From positions 37,735,561 through 37,799,560 of the forward strand of contig NC_088775.1 of assembly GCF_954871325.1 (NCBI RefSeq): a stretch of 64,000 bases of DNA, given 5' to 3'. Positions 1 through 10,260 of this stretch are shown here, piece by piece. Numbering within the stretch: the stretch's first letter is position 1; every line of letters starts with the position of its first letter. The notes beneath the pieces were generated by a model. That model was not told the DNA's origin. It searched no databases and saw nothing but the letters and a program-made list of their open reading frames with translations. The position numbers and the translations under genes were made by a program. This DNA comes from Gordionus sp. m RMFG-2023 (lineage: Eukaryota > Nematomorpha > Gordioida > Chordodea > Parachordodidae).

Positions 1-1060
1 TCGTCACGGATCTTTCAATATGACGTTCAACCTCGCTGCACACGAACTGGAGATTAAACGCCTTACAGAAGATATACTAAATCTTAATTTAGGAAATTAT
101 CATGGTTACAGGCTACCTTACCAACCAAATCCGGCGGCATTGGTATAAGGTCACCTTCCCTACTTTTGGTTAGTGCGCTCATATCCTCTCGCCTGTCCTG
201 TGAGCCCATCATACAAACACTCACCAAACATCCTGACCCCTTACTCCTACAGGCAATTGATCTATGGAAATCCCTCTTATTAGTCGATCCTCCATCGTAC
301 TACAGAAAGATTGGGATAAACCTCTAGTTGGAAACTCCGTTGCATTCCTTAAAACGAGAAGCCAGCCAGAGGACCATTCTCTACTCTTCTCCATTTCCGC
401 AGGTAGTGGATACGAATTTCTTGAGGCTTTCCCATCGCGAAATCTTGACCAGCTCCTAAGCAATGATGAACTACGTCACGCCATCGGTCTTAGACTTAAT
501 TACGATATGGTAATGCCTTATCACTGTATCCTCTGTCAAACGTCGGTCAACTCCAAAGGCCGTCACTCTCTACACTGCAAGCGCTGTAGAGGCAGATTCA
601 TTAGGCATTCAAAATGCAATGATACCATTGCCAGGACCTTAAAATCCGCCGGCATCCCATCAACCCTCGAACCTACTGGCCTTTACAATTCCGGTAAGCG
701 GCCCGATGGTTCGACTATGATCCCTTAGAAGAAGGGGAATTCCTAACCTGGGATTTCTCATGCATCGATCCTCTTGCCCCTTCCAATATAAATAGAGATG
801 TCATACTAGATGCCGAGGCGAATAAATTAGCTAAATATTCGCTATCTCTTCCCGCCAATTATACATTCCTACCATTAATCGCCACGACTCTAACGTCGTT
901 CGGCTCTCATGCCCTGGCCTTCTTTAAAGAGCTGGGAAAACGGATCTCTACTAGGACCGAGGATCCCAACGAGGGATTCTACCTACGCCAAAGATTAGCC
1001 ATAAACATAGTAAAATACAACTATCTCATCTTTATTTTTTCAATATCCGAAACTCCCTAA
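1..1060 (+). mobile_element. LINE-type retrotransposon, 3' coding end (remnant)
   Basis: This is the C-terminal part of a non-LTR reverse-transcriptase polyprotein. It is open from 264 to 728 and then in a second frame from about 722 to the stop at 1058-1060, so one frameshift near 720 separates two otherwise clean blocks. The first block has a zinc-finger-like cluster C-x2-C-x8-H-x4-C (CILC...H...C) and the motif GKRPDG, followed in the second block by TWDFSCIDPLAPS. From memory this order (Cys/His cluster, NDTI, LEPTGL, RPDG, WD) is common at the C-terminus of invertebrate LINE-like polyproteins. A readable stretch in another frame (about 2-145) may be upstream coding sequence. No reverse-transcriptase core is inside the window. 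Host capture is unlikely. The family name is uncertain. Confidence 0.7.
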
Positions 1061-1166
1061 TTGAACACTATGCATAGGATAGACTTTGGCCATTTTGCTG
1101 CCTATTATAATGTTAATGCTAAAAGGGAACTTTAATCTCAATCAATAAAAAATAGCAATAATTAAT

Positions 1167-1438
1167 TGTTGTAAATTATATACATTTTTTTTTTACATTT
1201 ATTATTTTTTTTTACGATGATAAATTCTTTTTTTAAATAATAAAATAATTTTTATGATTTTAAATAATTTGAATATTTTAAATAAAAACCGTTTGTAATC
1301 ATCTGTTGTGGAAATTTTACCAAGTCTAAGAATTAGTAAGAAGGTCTTTCTGTAAGTTAGGGAGTTTTTTTTAATATATATTTGATTGGGGTAAGTTTTC
1401 TTTGTTTCGTTTTCGTAGTTCCTTTTTGAGTTTTGTCA
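1167..1438 (+). repeat. Gypsy-A 5' LTR
   Basis: This is the direct repeat of 5500-5770, 272 bp long, beginning TGTTG and ending GTCA (TG...CA type). No clear tRNA-complementary primer-binding site starting TGG was seen immediately downstream. Confidence 0.85.
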
Positions 1439-1457
1439 TTAATGACTTTATATAATT

Positions 1458-2580
1458 GTGATAAATTCCACGGAACTTATGATTGAAAACAATGCTAGCA
1501 TTAATAAAGACCCAATGGTTGCTATTGGTATTCATGATTTACATAAAATGCGTGAAAATATTTCTCTTTTAATTAAAAGGTATGAAGTAATTTTTGAAGA
1601 CAAGTTAGGATGTCTTAATGACTATCAGGTGGATATAAAATTAAGGGAGGGATTTGCACCTATCTTCCTAGCGTGTCGTCGAGTTTGGAAAAAGGAAATT
1701 GACGAAGAATTGGATCAATGGGTTAAAGATGGTATTATTGTTCCAGTGGAATATAGTGTATGGGCAACCCTGTTGGTACCGGTTAAGAAATCAAATGGTA
1801 AATTGAGACTCTGTGCTGATTTGAGAGTATCCGCTAATCGATGGGTAGCAGAAGTTAAATATCCTTTACCCCGAATTGAGGAAATTTTGGCCCAGTTGAA
1901 GGGAGCGCAGTTGATTTTTCGTCAGCCTATTTACAATTACCTTTGAGGGAGGAGATTCGTAAATTATTGACGATCACGACTCCTAAAGGGTTGTTTGCTT
2001 TTTGTAGATTACCATTTGGGTTAAGTGTGTCAGCACCTATTTTTCAGCGCATCATGGCGTCCGTTTTCCAAGGACTAGAGGGTGTATTTTATTACATGGA
2101 TGTGTGCTAATTACAGGGATGACGCCTGAGCAGCATAAATGTCGTTTGGAGGAAGTTTTTAAAAGAATTCATGGTAAAGGCTTGAGAGCCAGTAAAGAGA
2201 AAAGCATTTTGGGTGTAATGGAGGTCGAATATTTAGGCCATCAAATAAATGGGATTGAGGTGAAGCCATTGCAAAAAAATTTGAAAAATATATTAAATAT
2301 GAAGCAGCCCAATAATAAGGCTGAAGTGCAGTCCTTTTTGGGTATGGTAAATTACTATCATCGGTTTATAGAGGATTTTGCGAAGGTAGCTGCCCCGTTA
2401 TATGAGTTATTAAAAAAAGGTGTTCATTTCGATTGGAAAGTAGAGCAACAAGAAGCATTTGAAGTTTTAAAAGGAAAAATTGGGGAAGAACCAATTTTAG
2501 TCTGTTTCAACAATGATTTAGAAATTATTTTAGCTGTTGATGCCTCAACAAAGGTGTTGGAGGAGCCTTATTACATGTAA
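1458..2580 (+). pseudogene. Gypsy-A reverse transcriptase
   Basis: This is a Ty3/gypsy RT domain. Recognisable family landmarks are KDGIIVPVEYSVWATLLVPV, LRLCADLRVS, KYPLPRIEEILAQL, FCRLPFG-type sequence and a connection region reading VEYLGHQI and VQSFLGMVNYYHRFI. Its role in a living element would be minus- and plus-strand DNA synthesis in the virus-like particle. It sits directly upstream of RNase H on the same strand. The closest relatives in this window are the pol regions of gypsy-B and gypsy-C. It is a broken fossil. Confidence 0.8.
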
Positions 2581-2588
2581 TTGATGGT

Positions 2589-3011
2589 GTGGAAAGACCC
2601 ATCCTTTTTTTTCCCCGAGTTTTTAGGGATGTCAAAACGAGATATTCGGTGATTGAACAGGAGGCCTTGGCCGTGATTTTCGGTTTGACGAAATGTTGTG
2701 AATATTTGATTGGTAAAAAATTTGAAATTTTTACTGACCACAAGCCGTTAATCCACCTATTCCGAAAGAATAATAGGGAGTTAATGCTATCTCCCCGGTT
2801 ACAACGTTGGTTATTATTAGTGGGCAGTTTTAACGTGGAAGTTAGATATCGTCGGGGCAAAGAAAATCATTTGCCTGATATTTTATCCAGGTTAGATTCT
2901 GGCTGTGCAGATTCTGAAATAAGTGATAATATAAGTTTGGATAGAGAAAGCCCTAGTGCGGTCTCTGTCTTATATTTTGAAAGGGGGTTCTACCAATTGG
3001 GAGGATTTTAA
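2589..3011 (+). pseudogene. Gypsy-A RNase H domain
   Basis: This is an RNase H of the gypsy type. Landmarks are YSVIEQEALAVIFGLTKCCE, FEIFTDHKPLIHLF and the end motif GKENHLPDILSRL. In the family it removes the RNA strand of the RNA/DNA hybrid. It follows RT and precedes integrase, the usual Ty3/gypsy order. Confidence 0.8.
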
Positions 3012-3149
3012 AACCAATACTGTGAATGACAAAGTTCTAGGTCAGGTAAAATTAAGTCTAACAGGAGATAAACCTTGGAAAAACAAATATGATACATATA
3101 AAAAAATACAGAAAGAATTTTCAATTGTTGATGATTGTGTTATGAGGGG

Positions 3150-3930
3150 AAACAGGGCCGTAATTCCTTATAAATTACGGAGTAAAATTATGAAGTTATT
3201 GCACGCCGGTCATCAAGGTCGAGACAAGATGAAATCTTGTGCTCGAGAATATGTATGGTGGCCTGGTATGGGTAATGATATTGAACGAATTACCAGGAAA
3301 TGCGTTCCTTGTAATGCCTGTGCCCCTATGCCCCGTAAAGAGGTAGGGCAGTTTTGGCCTAAATCAAAGAAATCTTGGGAACGTATCCACATCGATTTCT
3401 TTGATCTTGATAAAAAAAACATATTTTTTAGTGGTAGACTCGTATTCTTGGATAGAATATGCAGAAGTACATGGATATACCACGAAAATTGTAGTTAAAA
3501 AATTAAGAGAATTATATGCTCGGTTCGGTTTTCCCGACACGATAGTGTCTGACGGGGGTCCCACCTTTGTCAGTGAAGATTTTAAACAGTTTTGTGTTGA
3601 GTCACAGACAACATTCTAGCTCCGCCATATCATCCCAGCTCGAATGGACAAGCTGAGAGGATGGTAGCCATTGTTAAAAATTGGATTAAAAAGGCTGGAA
3701 CCCATAAAGAGGAGGCTTACATGTCTCAATTATATTACCTCAATTCTCGCAATCGAGAGGGGGTTACGCCTGTCGAATTTTTAGGTAGGCGGACACGGGG
3801 TCCTTTGGATTTCTTAAAACCAAAGAAGAAGATTATTACCTCAATGGAAGTAAAATTAGGGGTACGGTTTGCCGTGGGACAAAAAGTGTGGGCCAGGCAA
3901 CCAAATGGGAAAGGGGTCGGGTCATATTGA
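3150..3930 (+). pseudogene. Gypsy-A integrase
   Basis: The HHCC zinc-binding N-terminus is visible (LLHAGHQGRDKM, then CVPCNAC), followed by the catalytic core landmarks WERIHIDFFD, VSDGGPTFVS and SSNGQAERM. The tail VGQKVWARQPNGK resembles the usual gypsy integrase C-terminus. The order RT, RNase H, integrase places the element in Ty3/gypsy rather than Ty1/copia. It is broken. Confidence 0.8.
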
Positions 3931-3959
3931 ACCGGGGTTCGAAATTGAGTGAAATTTTG

Positions 3960-4780
3960 TTAATAACAGGGGTGACTGTGATTCGTCATCACGATCATGT
4001 AAGATTGGGATAAATAGGAAGCGTCTTAATTTTTGGTTTGGTTCATGTCAGTCAGGGTTCCGAATAAGTGGTCATATTCGTAATAATTCAATATGCCCTG
4101 GTTTGGGGGTCAGTTTGATTAAAATTATAGTTCAATTTTGACAGGTTCGTTAAAAGTTTTTTTTTTACCATTTTAATGATATTGGAAAGTTTTTTTTTCG
4201 TGCATGGGTGGCGTTAAGGAATGTTCGTGAATCAGTATAATTGTTTTTTGTAAATATGCTTATAAGATGGAAAGTTTTTGTTTTTAAATGTTATTTAAAA
4301 AAAAATGGTTTGTCGTGTGTTATCTGTTTTTACAGTCAGATGACTGTTTTAATGAATAAGAAGATTTTTATGATATTGGTAAGGTTGGTGGATATTTTTG
4401 TTTAAAAGAAAAAATTGTTTTGTCTGGCCAATTGCCAGGGTAGGTGACAGTAGAAAGGAAAAGAATAAGAAAAGTTTATGAATAAACATGTGTGTGCCTC
4501 ATCTAGTTTACATCCCATAAGGCGGAGTGAGAATAAATTATTTTGAAATTGTCGTTTTTTTTGTTATTAATTATTTTTTTTAATTGCATCAATGTACACA
4601 CTATACATATGCCTTTCTTTTTGGTGTATCCTCATTAAAGTTTTTTAAAATAAAATTTGTTAATTTAAATATTTTTTTTTAAAATTAAAATAGTTTTTTT
4701 TCTTCCAAAGTTGTTTCCCATCCGTGTTGAATATAAAAAAAATATATATATTATAATCCGTTTCCGGGTCGACACCCCTT
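3960..4780 (+). other. AT-rich spacer between integrase and the 3' ORF of gypsy-A
   Basis: About 800 bp rich in poly-T runs with no long ORF on either strand. Comparable spacers occur at the same place in gypsy-B, -C and -D, so this may be leader sequence for a separate 3' transcript. That is inference only. Confidence 0.4.
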
Positions 4781-4824
4781 CATCCGATTGATAATACTCG
4801 CTAGCCGCCCAAATAATATTAGGC

Positions 4825-5343
4825 ATGGAGACAAACAGCCGTTTAATTGATTTTGGATCCTGCTATTTACAAGTGACTTTGATCCCCAAAAATACAGGGA
4901 TGAACATCCAGTCGCCAAGATCCCAAGAAAATAAAAGGGCCTCCGTTGGACCGAGGAAGCGACGCTGTTACAACTGTAACAGTGATGGTCACATCAGGAG
5001 TCAATGCAGTGTCATCAGTGGAGATTCTCCCCCCCCCCTCACTACTATAAATACCAATTCTCTGGGCCAGTCCGCGGGGAATACCAACAGAAGGATGCGC
5101 GAACAGAAGCAGATTAAACTGTCGCTCCCTAGCACACATTCAGCTCCATCGGCGAACAGAGGAAATTTAATGCGAACATCCAATGATAGTTCCAGTCTCT
5201 CGTTAACGCCCCCGGAGGAGGATCTTCTCAGAAGAGCTATGGCAACTATCGTTGAAACCGCCCCGTGCACTTCGGGATCCCAGATATTGTTACAAAATAA
5301 CGACGCGATGGAATTGTGGGAAAACCAATTATTACTACCTTGA
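4825..5343 (+). CDS. Gypsy-A 3' ORF with a single zinc knuckle
   Basis: This 172-codon frame lies between integrase and the 3' LTR. Around residues 49-62 it has a canonical retroviral-type zinc knuckle C-x2-C-x4-H-x4-C (CYNCNSDGHIRSQC) preceded by a basic stretch (RKRR). The rest is rich in Ser, Thr, Asn and Pro and low in recognisable structure. Zinc knuckles of this kind bind nucleic acid in Gag nucleocapsids, so an RNA- or DNA-binding role is plausible. The position is where env or an accessory ORF sits in other LTR elements. The ATG at 4825 is the first in frame, but a start within a spliced message is possible. Gypsy-B, -C and -D have a similar segment at the same place. Whether it is a displaced Gag end or a separate protein is unresolved. 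Confidence 0.65.
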   Translation: METNSRLIDFGSCYLQVTLIPKNTGMNIQSPRSQENKRASVGPRKRRCYNCNSDGHIRSQCSVISGDSPPPLTTINTNSLGQSAGNTNRRMREQKQIKLSLPSTHSAPSANRGNLMRTSNDSSSLSLTPPEEDLLRRAMATIVETAPCTSGSQILLQNNDAMELWENQLLLP

Positions 5344-5499
5344 TGTCGCCCATAAAATGTCTTCATCATAACACCCCTATTAGTATCATAGTACATTATT
5401 GAATTCTATAGTATTAGTGTTAGTACATCGAAAATTTTGTAGTAATATCTTGTTATTATTTTTTTTATATTCATGCCATGCGCCCATAAAGGGGTGGCA

Positions 5500-5770
5500 T
5501 GTTGTAAATTATATACATTTTTTTTTACATTTATTATTTTTTTTTACGATGATAAATTCTTTTTTCAAATAAAAAAATGATTTTTATGATTTTAAATAAT
5601 TTGAATATTTTAAATAAAAACCGTTTGTAATCATCTGTTGTGGAAATTTTACCAAGTCTAAGAATTAGTAAGAAGGTCTTTCTGTAAGTTAGGGAGTTTT
5701 TTTTAATATATATTTGATTGGGGTAAGTTTTCTTTGTTTCGCTTTCGTAGTTCCTTTTTGAGTTTTGTCA
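5500..5770 (+). repeat. Gypsy-A 3' LTR with purine tract before it
   Basis: This direct repeat of 1167-1438 is preceded immediately by the purine-rich tract AAAGGGGTGG, the usual plus-strand priming site. High identity to the 5' copy indicates a young insertion relative to gypsy-C. Confidence 0.85.
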
Positions 5771-5835
5771 TTTATATTTTTTTACTATTATTATAGTACT
5801 CAAACTGTTTAATAAAATTTTAAAAAAACTATTAG

Positions 5836-6615
5836 GCAAACTATTTGAATAATAAAAAAAAAGATCTAATCTTCGCAACACTTGTCACACCCGCTTCCTT
5901 AACTTGATCATTAATACTGCCGAGCGTCAATCGTCTGCTCTTCTTCATCTTGTACGGCCAATAAGAAGCTATTGTTCACGCGCCCAATGCCACTGGACAA
6001 CATTTCATAACATAATTGCCATAATACGCCCAACAGGATATTGTCGTCCCTTTCTTCTTGTGTCCCAATTCTGCTCCTTTTCACTGTCTGCTTAGATGTT
6101 TCTTCTCTATATCGCTGATGAACTACTTCCCTGGCCGCCTCCAACCACTTTCTTGATTTTGTCGATCCATCTTTCTTGTTTATTTTGTTTCACATGCGGA
6201 AGTATGACACCATCTAAAAAAAGAATTAATAACATGCATATATATCCTTCCTTATCTCTATTTCATTCACCTATCTCTGTGAAATTTACTTACCCCTTCA
6301 TGCTTTGCTAATCGATCCTTTTTAAAAAACTTTTTATACTCATTATAAATTCACACATGTTATTAAAAACAACTATTATAATTAACATGAATTTCGCACA
6401 CGTTGTTAGAAAACAACTAAATTATGATTCTTGTAAATTTAGCAAACATTGTTAAAAAATAACTCAATTATGATTATCATGAATTTCACACCCATTGTTT
6501 AAAAACCAACTAAATTGTGATTATCATCATTTTACACACTTCAATTTCCCACAAGTTGTTAAAAAAAACAAATAAATTATGAATCTCATACATTTCACAC
6601 ACATTTGTTTTTATC
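5836..6615 (-). repeat. Left inverted arm of gypsy-B
   Basis: This is the reverse complement of 9128-9893. Outer text AACTATTTGAATAATAAA and the segment around AACACTTG match across the arms. On the minus strand the arm reads through a frame at 6144-5911 (77 codons, start MEAAREVVHQRYREE) homologous to the right-arm segment. The inner part (about 6340-6615) holds roughly five degenerate units of about 60 bp of the form TTGTTAAAAAACAACTAAAT. Confidence 0.7.
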
Positions 6616-6639
6616 CTTACACTACCAAACTAGTTATTG

Positions 6640-8880
6640 AGTTGATGTCAACAAACAAAGAATTAAGGATAAATTAAAACCGGATGAGATTATTGAAAGG
6701 AAGTTCTGCAATGAAATAGAGGATATATTAAATAGGTACAAAAATGTTCTTATAGAAGAATTAGGTACCCTAAAATATTTTGAGGTAGATATAAGATTAT
6801 TGGAAAACTACCAGCCTAAATTCTTTGGCATAAGAAGATTACCATTTTCATGGATAGAGGAAATAGATAAGGAGCTAGACAAAAAAGGCTGAAAGAAGGA
6901 ATAATAAGACTAATAGTTCATAAGGTATGGGCAACACCGTCCATAAGAAAACCTGATAATAGTTTAAGATTATGCATAGATTATAGGGTATCTTTAACCC
7001 TTAATGACAGTGAGATATGTTACCAAGAATAGAGCAATTACTGGCTAATTTCAAGAGAGAGACAATTTTTTCGAAAATAGATTTTTCTAATGCGTATCTG
7101 CAAATTAAGTGAATAAGTAAGCATGTAAAATTTTAACAATACTCACAGAGGTCTAGATTGCCGTTTGTGTTAAAGTAAGAGCTCCTTTCAGAGAACCATG
7201 GCACCGTGGAACTATGTATTATTTAGTTGATGTTCTGATATCAAGTAGAACAGTAAAGAAGCATAATACGAGACTAATTAAGGTTTTAAATATAAATTAA
7301 AAAAATGGTTTTAAAGTGAATATGAAGAAAAGTGTTTTTGGAGTAAAAGAGGTAACATATTTAGGTTGCCAAGACTATTGATAAGATCACTAGCATGAGA
7401 GCACTGAGTAATATGGAATCGCAAACGTTCTTAGGAGCTACAAATATTACCATCGTTTTATACCGAATTTGGCTAATGTAGCTACACCGTTATATAAGTT
7501 ATTAAAGAAAGATATAAAATTTGAATGAGGAGGAAAACATAATGAAAGTCGAAATACTAAAGATAAGGATGGTAGGAAACCCTATTCTAAATTGTTTTAA
7601 TAAGGCCTTAGATATTATATTAGCAAGAGATTCATCGAAATAAGGTATAGGAGGTGTTTTGTTACAATTAATTGATTATGTTGAGAAGATCTTATTTTTA
7701 TCCAGACAATTTAAAAGTACTGAAAAAATTACACGACAATAGAAAACGAAGCTTTAGTTCAAGTTTGGTTTGACTAAGTGTCGGAAGTATTAACCGGGTC
7801 AAATGTTTTTGCTATATAAGAATCACAAGCCATTGGTAGATTTGTTCAAAAAAGACAAAGGAACTGATGATTTCACCGAGGTTGCAAAAATAGTTGATAT
7901 TGGTTGGTACCTTCGATTTTGGAATAAGATTCAGAGCGGGTAAACAAAATTGTTTACCAGATGTATTATCAAGACTGTTAAGGAAATATAAAATGAAGAG
8001 ATAGAGCCCATAATTAATAGTTTAGAGCACTTTAACTTAGAAGATGAATTATATAACATTATAAGAGCTTTGAAGGTAGATACAAGATAAAAGCATATAA
8101 CTATAGAGCTGGTAGATAAAATATCCAAGCAAAATGAAGAATTAATGAGTATTAGAGCATGTTTGAAAAGAGATATAGAATGGAAAAGCGAAGACAAAGC
8201 ATTCAAAAATTTAAAGGTGAATTAATATATAAGATAATTGTTTAATGAGAGGATATCGCTTAGTTCCTGATACGTTAAGAAATGATATATTAACAGCTGT
8301 GCAAGTCGGACATCAAGACCTAGAAAGAATGAAGATAAACCATGAGAAGTGGCCCATAATGAATAGCTAGATAGAAATATAAGCTAAGAGTTGTGATACC
8401 TGCAATATGTGGACAAATGTGCCATCATGAGATAGGGAAGATAAATGGTCAGAGACTAGCATTTCTTGTGAAAGAATACATGTAGATTTTTTTAGAATAT
8501 GAAAAGAAAAGATCATGGTAGATGCAGACTCAAAATGGATAGATTGTCAGCAGGTTTCAGGTTAATAAACAAAGGTAAATTTGGACAAGATAAAAGATCA
8601 GATGGAGGCCCAGCTTTTAAAGGTAGAGCATTTAGTAAATTTTGCGATTGATGGATGATTCAGTTCGCCACCACATTATCCAAGATTCAAAGGTCAAGCC
8701 GAGTGTATGGTACCTATAGTTAAGAGTTGGTTAAAAAAAGAAAAATACGGAGTAAAAAAAGAAAAATACGGAGAAGGAAATGGTGGTTATCCATGTTATC
8801 ATATAACAACACTGAGACGTCTAAAGGAAGATCTCCAGCAGAGATATTTTTAAAGGAAGACAAAAACTGAATTGGATTTA
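6640..8880 (+). pseudogene. Gypsy-B pol remnant (RT, RNase H, integrase)
   Basis: Pieces in order are as follows. RT lies near 6830-7230 (LRLCIDYRVS, FSKIDFSNAYLQI). The connection region and RNase H follow to about 7990 (KNHKPLVDLFKK-like and GKQNCLPDVLSRL). Integrase lies near 8220-8870 (VGHQDLERM, SCERIHVDFF, DGGPAF, FKGQAEC). It is much more decayed than gypsy-A. The minus-strand ORFs over this stretch are shadows. Confidence 0.65.
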
Positions 8881-9127
8881 TTATAAGAAAGAGTAAAGCA
8901 GAAAGAGTCAATATGCGGTAGATTTAAGAATGGAAGTCTGGTTTGGATACTGTTGTTTGATGTTCCAATTAAATGAGAAAAGGGTGTAGTAAAGAAAAAA
9001 GTTGAGTTAGAGATTGAAGGACAGTCAGGAACCTGGTCAAGACATAACAGATAAGACCAAGATTGATAGCGCAAGGATAAAAAAATGAGCAAAATTTATG
9101 AGAATCAAATTTAGTAATTTATTAAAC

Positions 9128-9893
9128 AACGTGTGTGAAATTGTAGATAATCATAATTTAGTTAATAGGTATGGAATTTGATATTATAATTGAGTTGCTT
9201 TTTAAGAACGTATGCGAGATTTATGAGAATCCGAATTTAGTTTTTTTTAAGAAAGTATGCGAAATTCGTGATAATCATAATTTAGTTATTTTTTAACAAT
9301 ATATGTGAATTTATGAGCATAGAAAGTTTTTTAGCAACCAAGGATTGATTATCAAATCATGAAGGGGTAAGTAAATTACACAGAGATAAGAGAATGAAAT
9401 AGAGATAAGGAAGGATATATATATGCATGTTAATTTTATTTTTAAATGGCGTCATACTTCCGCACGGGAAACAAAATAATTAAGATTTGAACAAGAGAGA
9501 TAGATAGATCAACAGAATCAAGAAAGTGTTTGGAGGCCACTAGGGAAGAAGTTCATCAGCGATATGGAGAGATGATGGAAGATATCCCGATAAAGAGTAA
9601 CCCAAGCAGACAGTGGAAAGATTATAACTGGATACAAGAAGAAAGGTGATGATAATATCCTGTTAGGCGTGTAGTGGAAATTATGTTATGAGATGTTGTA
9701 CAGTGGCATTGGGCGGTTAACAGCTCCTTATTGGCCGTACAAAATGAAGAAGAGCAGATGAAAGGGAATCCCATTTAGAGCGCCCATCAGAATTAATGAT
9801 TAAGTTAAGAAAGGGGGTGTCGCAAGTGTTGCAAAGATTAGATCGTTTTTTTTATTATTCAAATAGTTATTCTTAAAGTAAAATTTGAATACT
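9128..9893 (+). repeat. Right inverted arm of gypsy-B with 3' zinc-knuckle-like segment
   Basis: This is the reverse complement of 5836-6615. The start (about 9110-9320) holds tandem units of about 60 bp (AACTAAATTATGATTATC on the other strand). About 9430-9750 is a decayed coding segment similar to the 3' ORF of gypsy-C (a W..L/A..E region, YGEM, then a Cys/His cluster around ACSGNYVM). This places the arm as the 3' end of the family and not as an LTR. Confidence 0.6.
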
Positions 9894-10260
9894 TTATAAT
9901 TTAATAATTGTAGGATTCAATGTAAAACCATTTTAAAATTATTTTATGATTATAATTTGATAAAGTATTATGTAAATTTTATAAAGAGAAAATATTATAT
10001 AAAGAAGCGAAAAATTATAATTCAATATTCTTTTTTTTTATCTTAAATTTTTTATAATAAATAAAGTTGGAAAAATTAATATAATTATCTGAATATCTTA
10101 AATATAATAAATAAATTTGGTTAACTTAATTCATACAATTCATTACCACTACTTTTAAAAAATCATACATTAAATACATTTATAACTATGTATATAGCAA
10201 AAAAAATATTAAAAACATAATTTTAAATATAAAAAAATACTAACAACTATTATATAAAAA
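9894..10260. other. AT-rich intergenic DNA
   Basis: No ORF, repeat boundary or motif was recognised. It is mostly A and T runs. Confidence 0.5.

Larger units (their letters stand above)
1167..5770 (+). mobile_element. Gypsy-A: Ty3/gypsy LTR retrotransposon with both LTRs (broken)
   Basis: Two direct repeats of about 271 bp bound the element, at 1167-1438 and 5500-5770. Both start TGTTGTAAATTATATAC and end GTTTTGTCA, and they differ at only a few percent of positions, so insertion looks fairly recent. Internal parts in order are reverse transcriptase, RNase H, integrase, an AT-rich spacer, and a separate zinc-knuckle ORF just before the purine-rich tract AAAGGGGTGG at 5489-5498. Flanks TTAAT and TTTAT agree at 4 of 5 bases, so the target duplication is only weakly supported. 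No gag or protease was recognised between the 5' LTR and RT. The pol region carries roughly half a dozen breaks, so this is a fossil. Confidence 0.85.
5836..9893 (+). mobile_element. Gypsy-B: gypsy pol flanked by long inverted arms (broken)
   Basis: A degenerate Ty3/gypsy pol on the plus strand occupies about 6640-8880. It is flanked by two arms of about 770 bp in opposite orientation (5836-6615 and 9128-9893) instead of direct LTRs. The arms carry the 3' part of the same element family: a zinc-knuckle-like coding segment plus tandem repeats of about 60 bp. Pol is most similar by eye to gypsy-C (for example the stretch around LRLCIDYRVS, and integrase text near CNMW and DGGPAF). It is heavily broken with many interruptions and is clearly old. 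No target duplication was established. Confidence 0.65.

Noticed and set aside
5495-5771. Solo LTR of an independent element
   Set aside because: It pairs with 1167-1438 and follows a purine tract, so it is the 3' LTR of gypsy-A.
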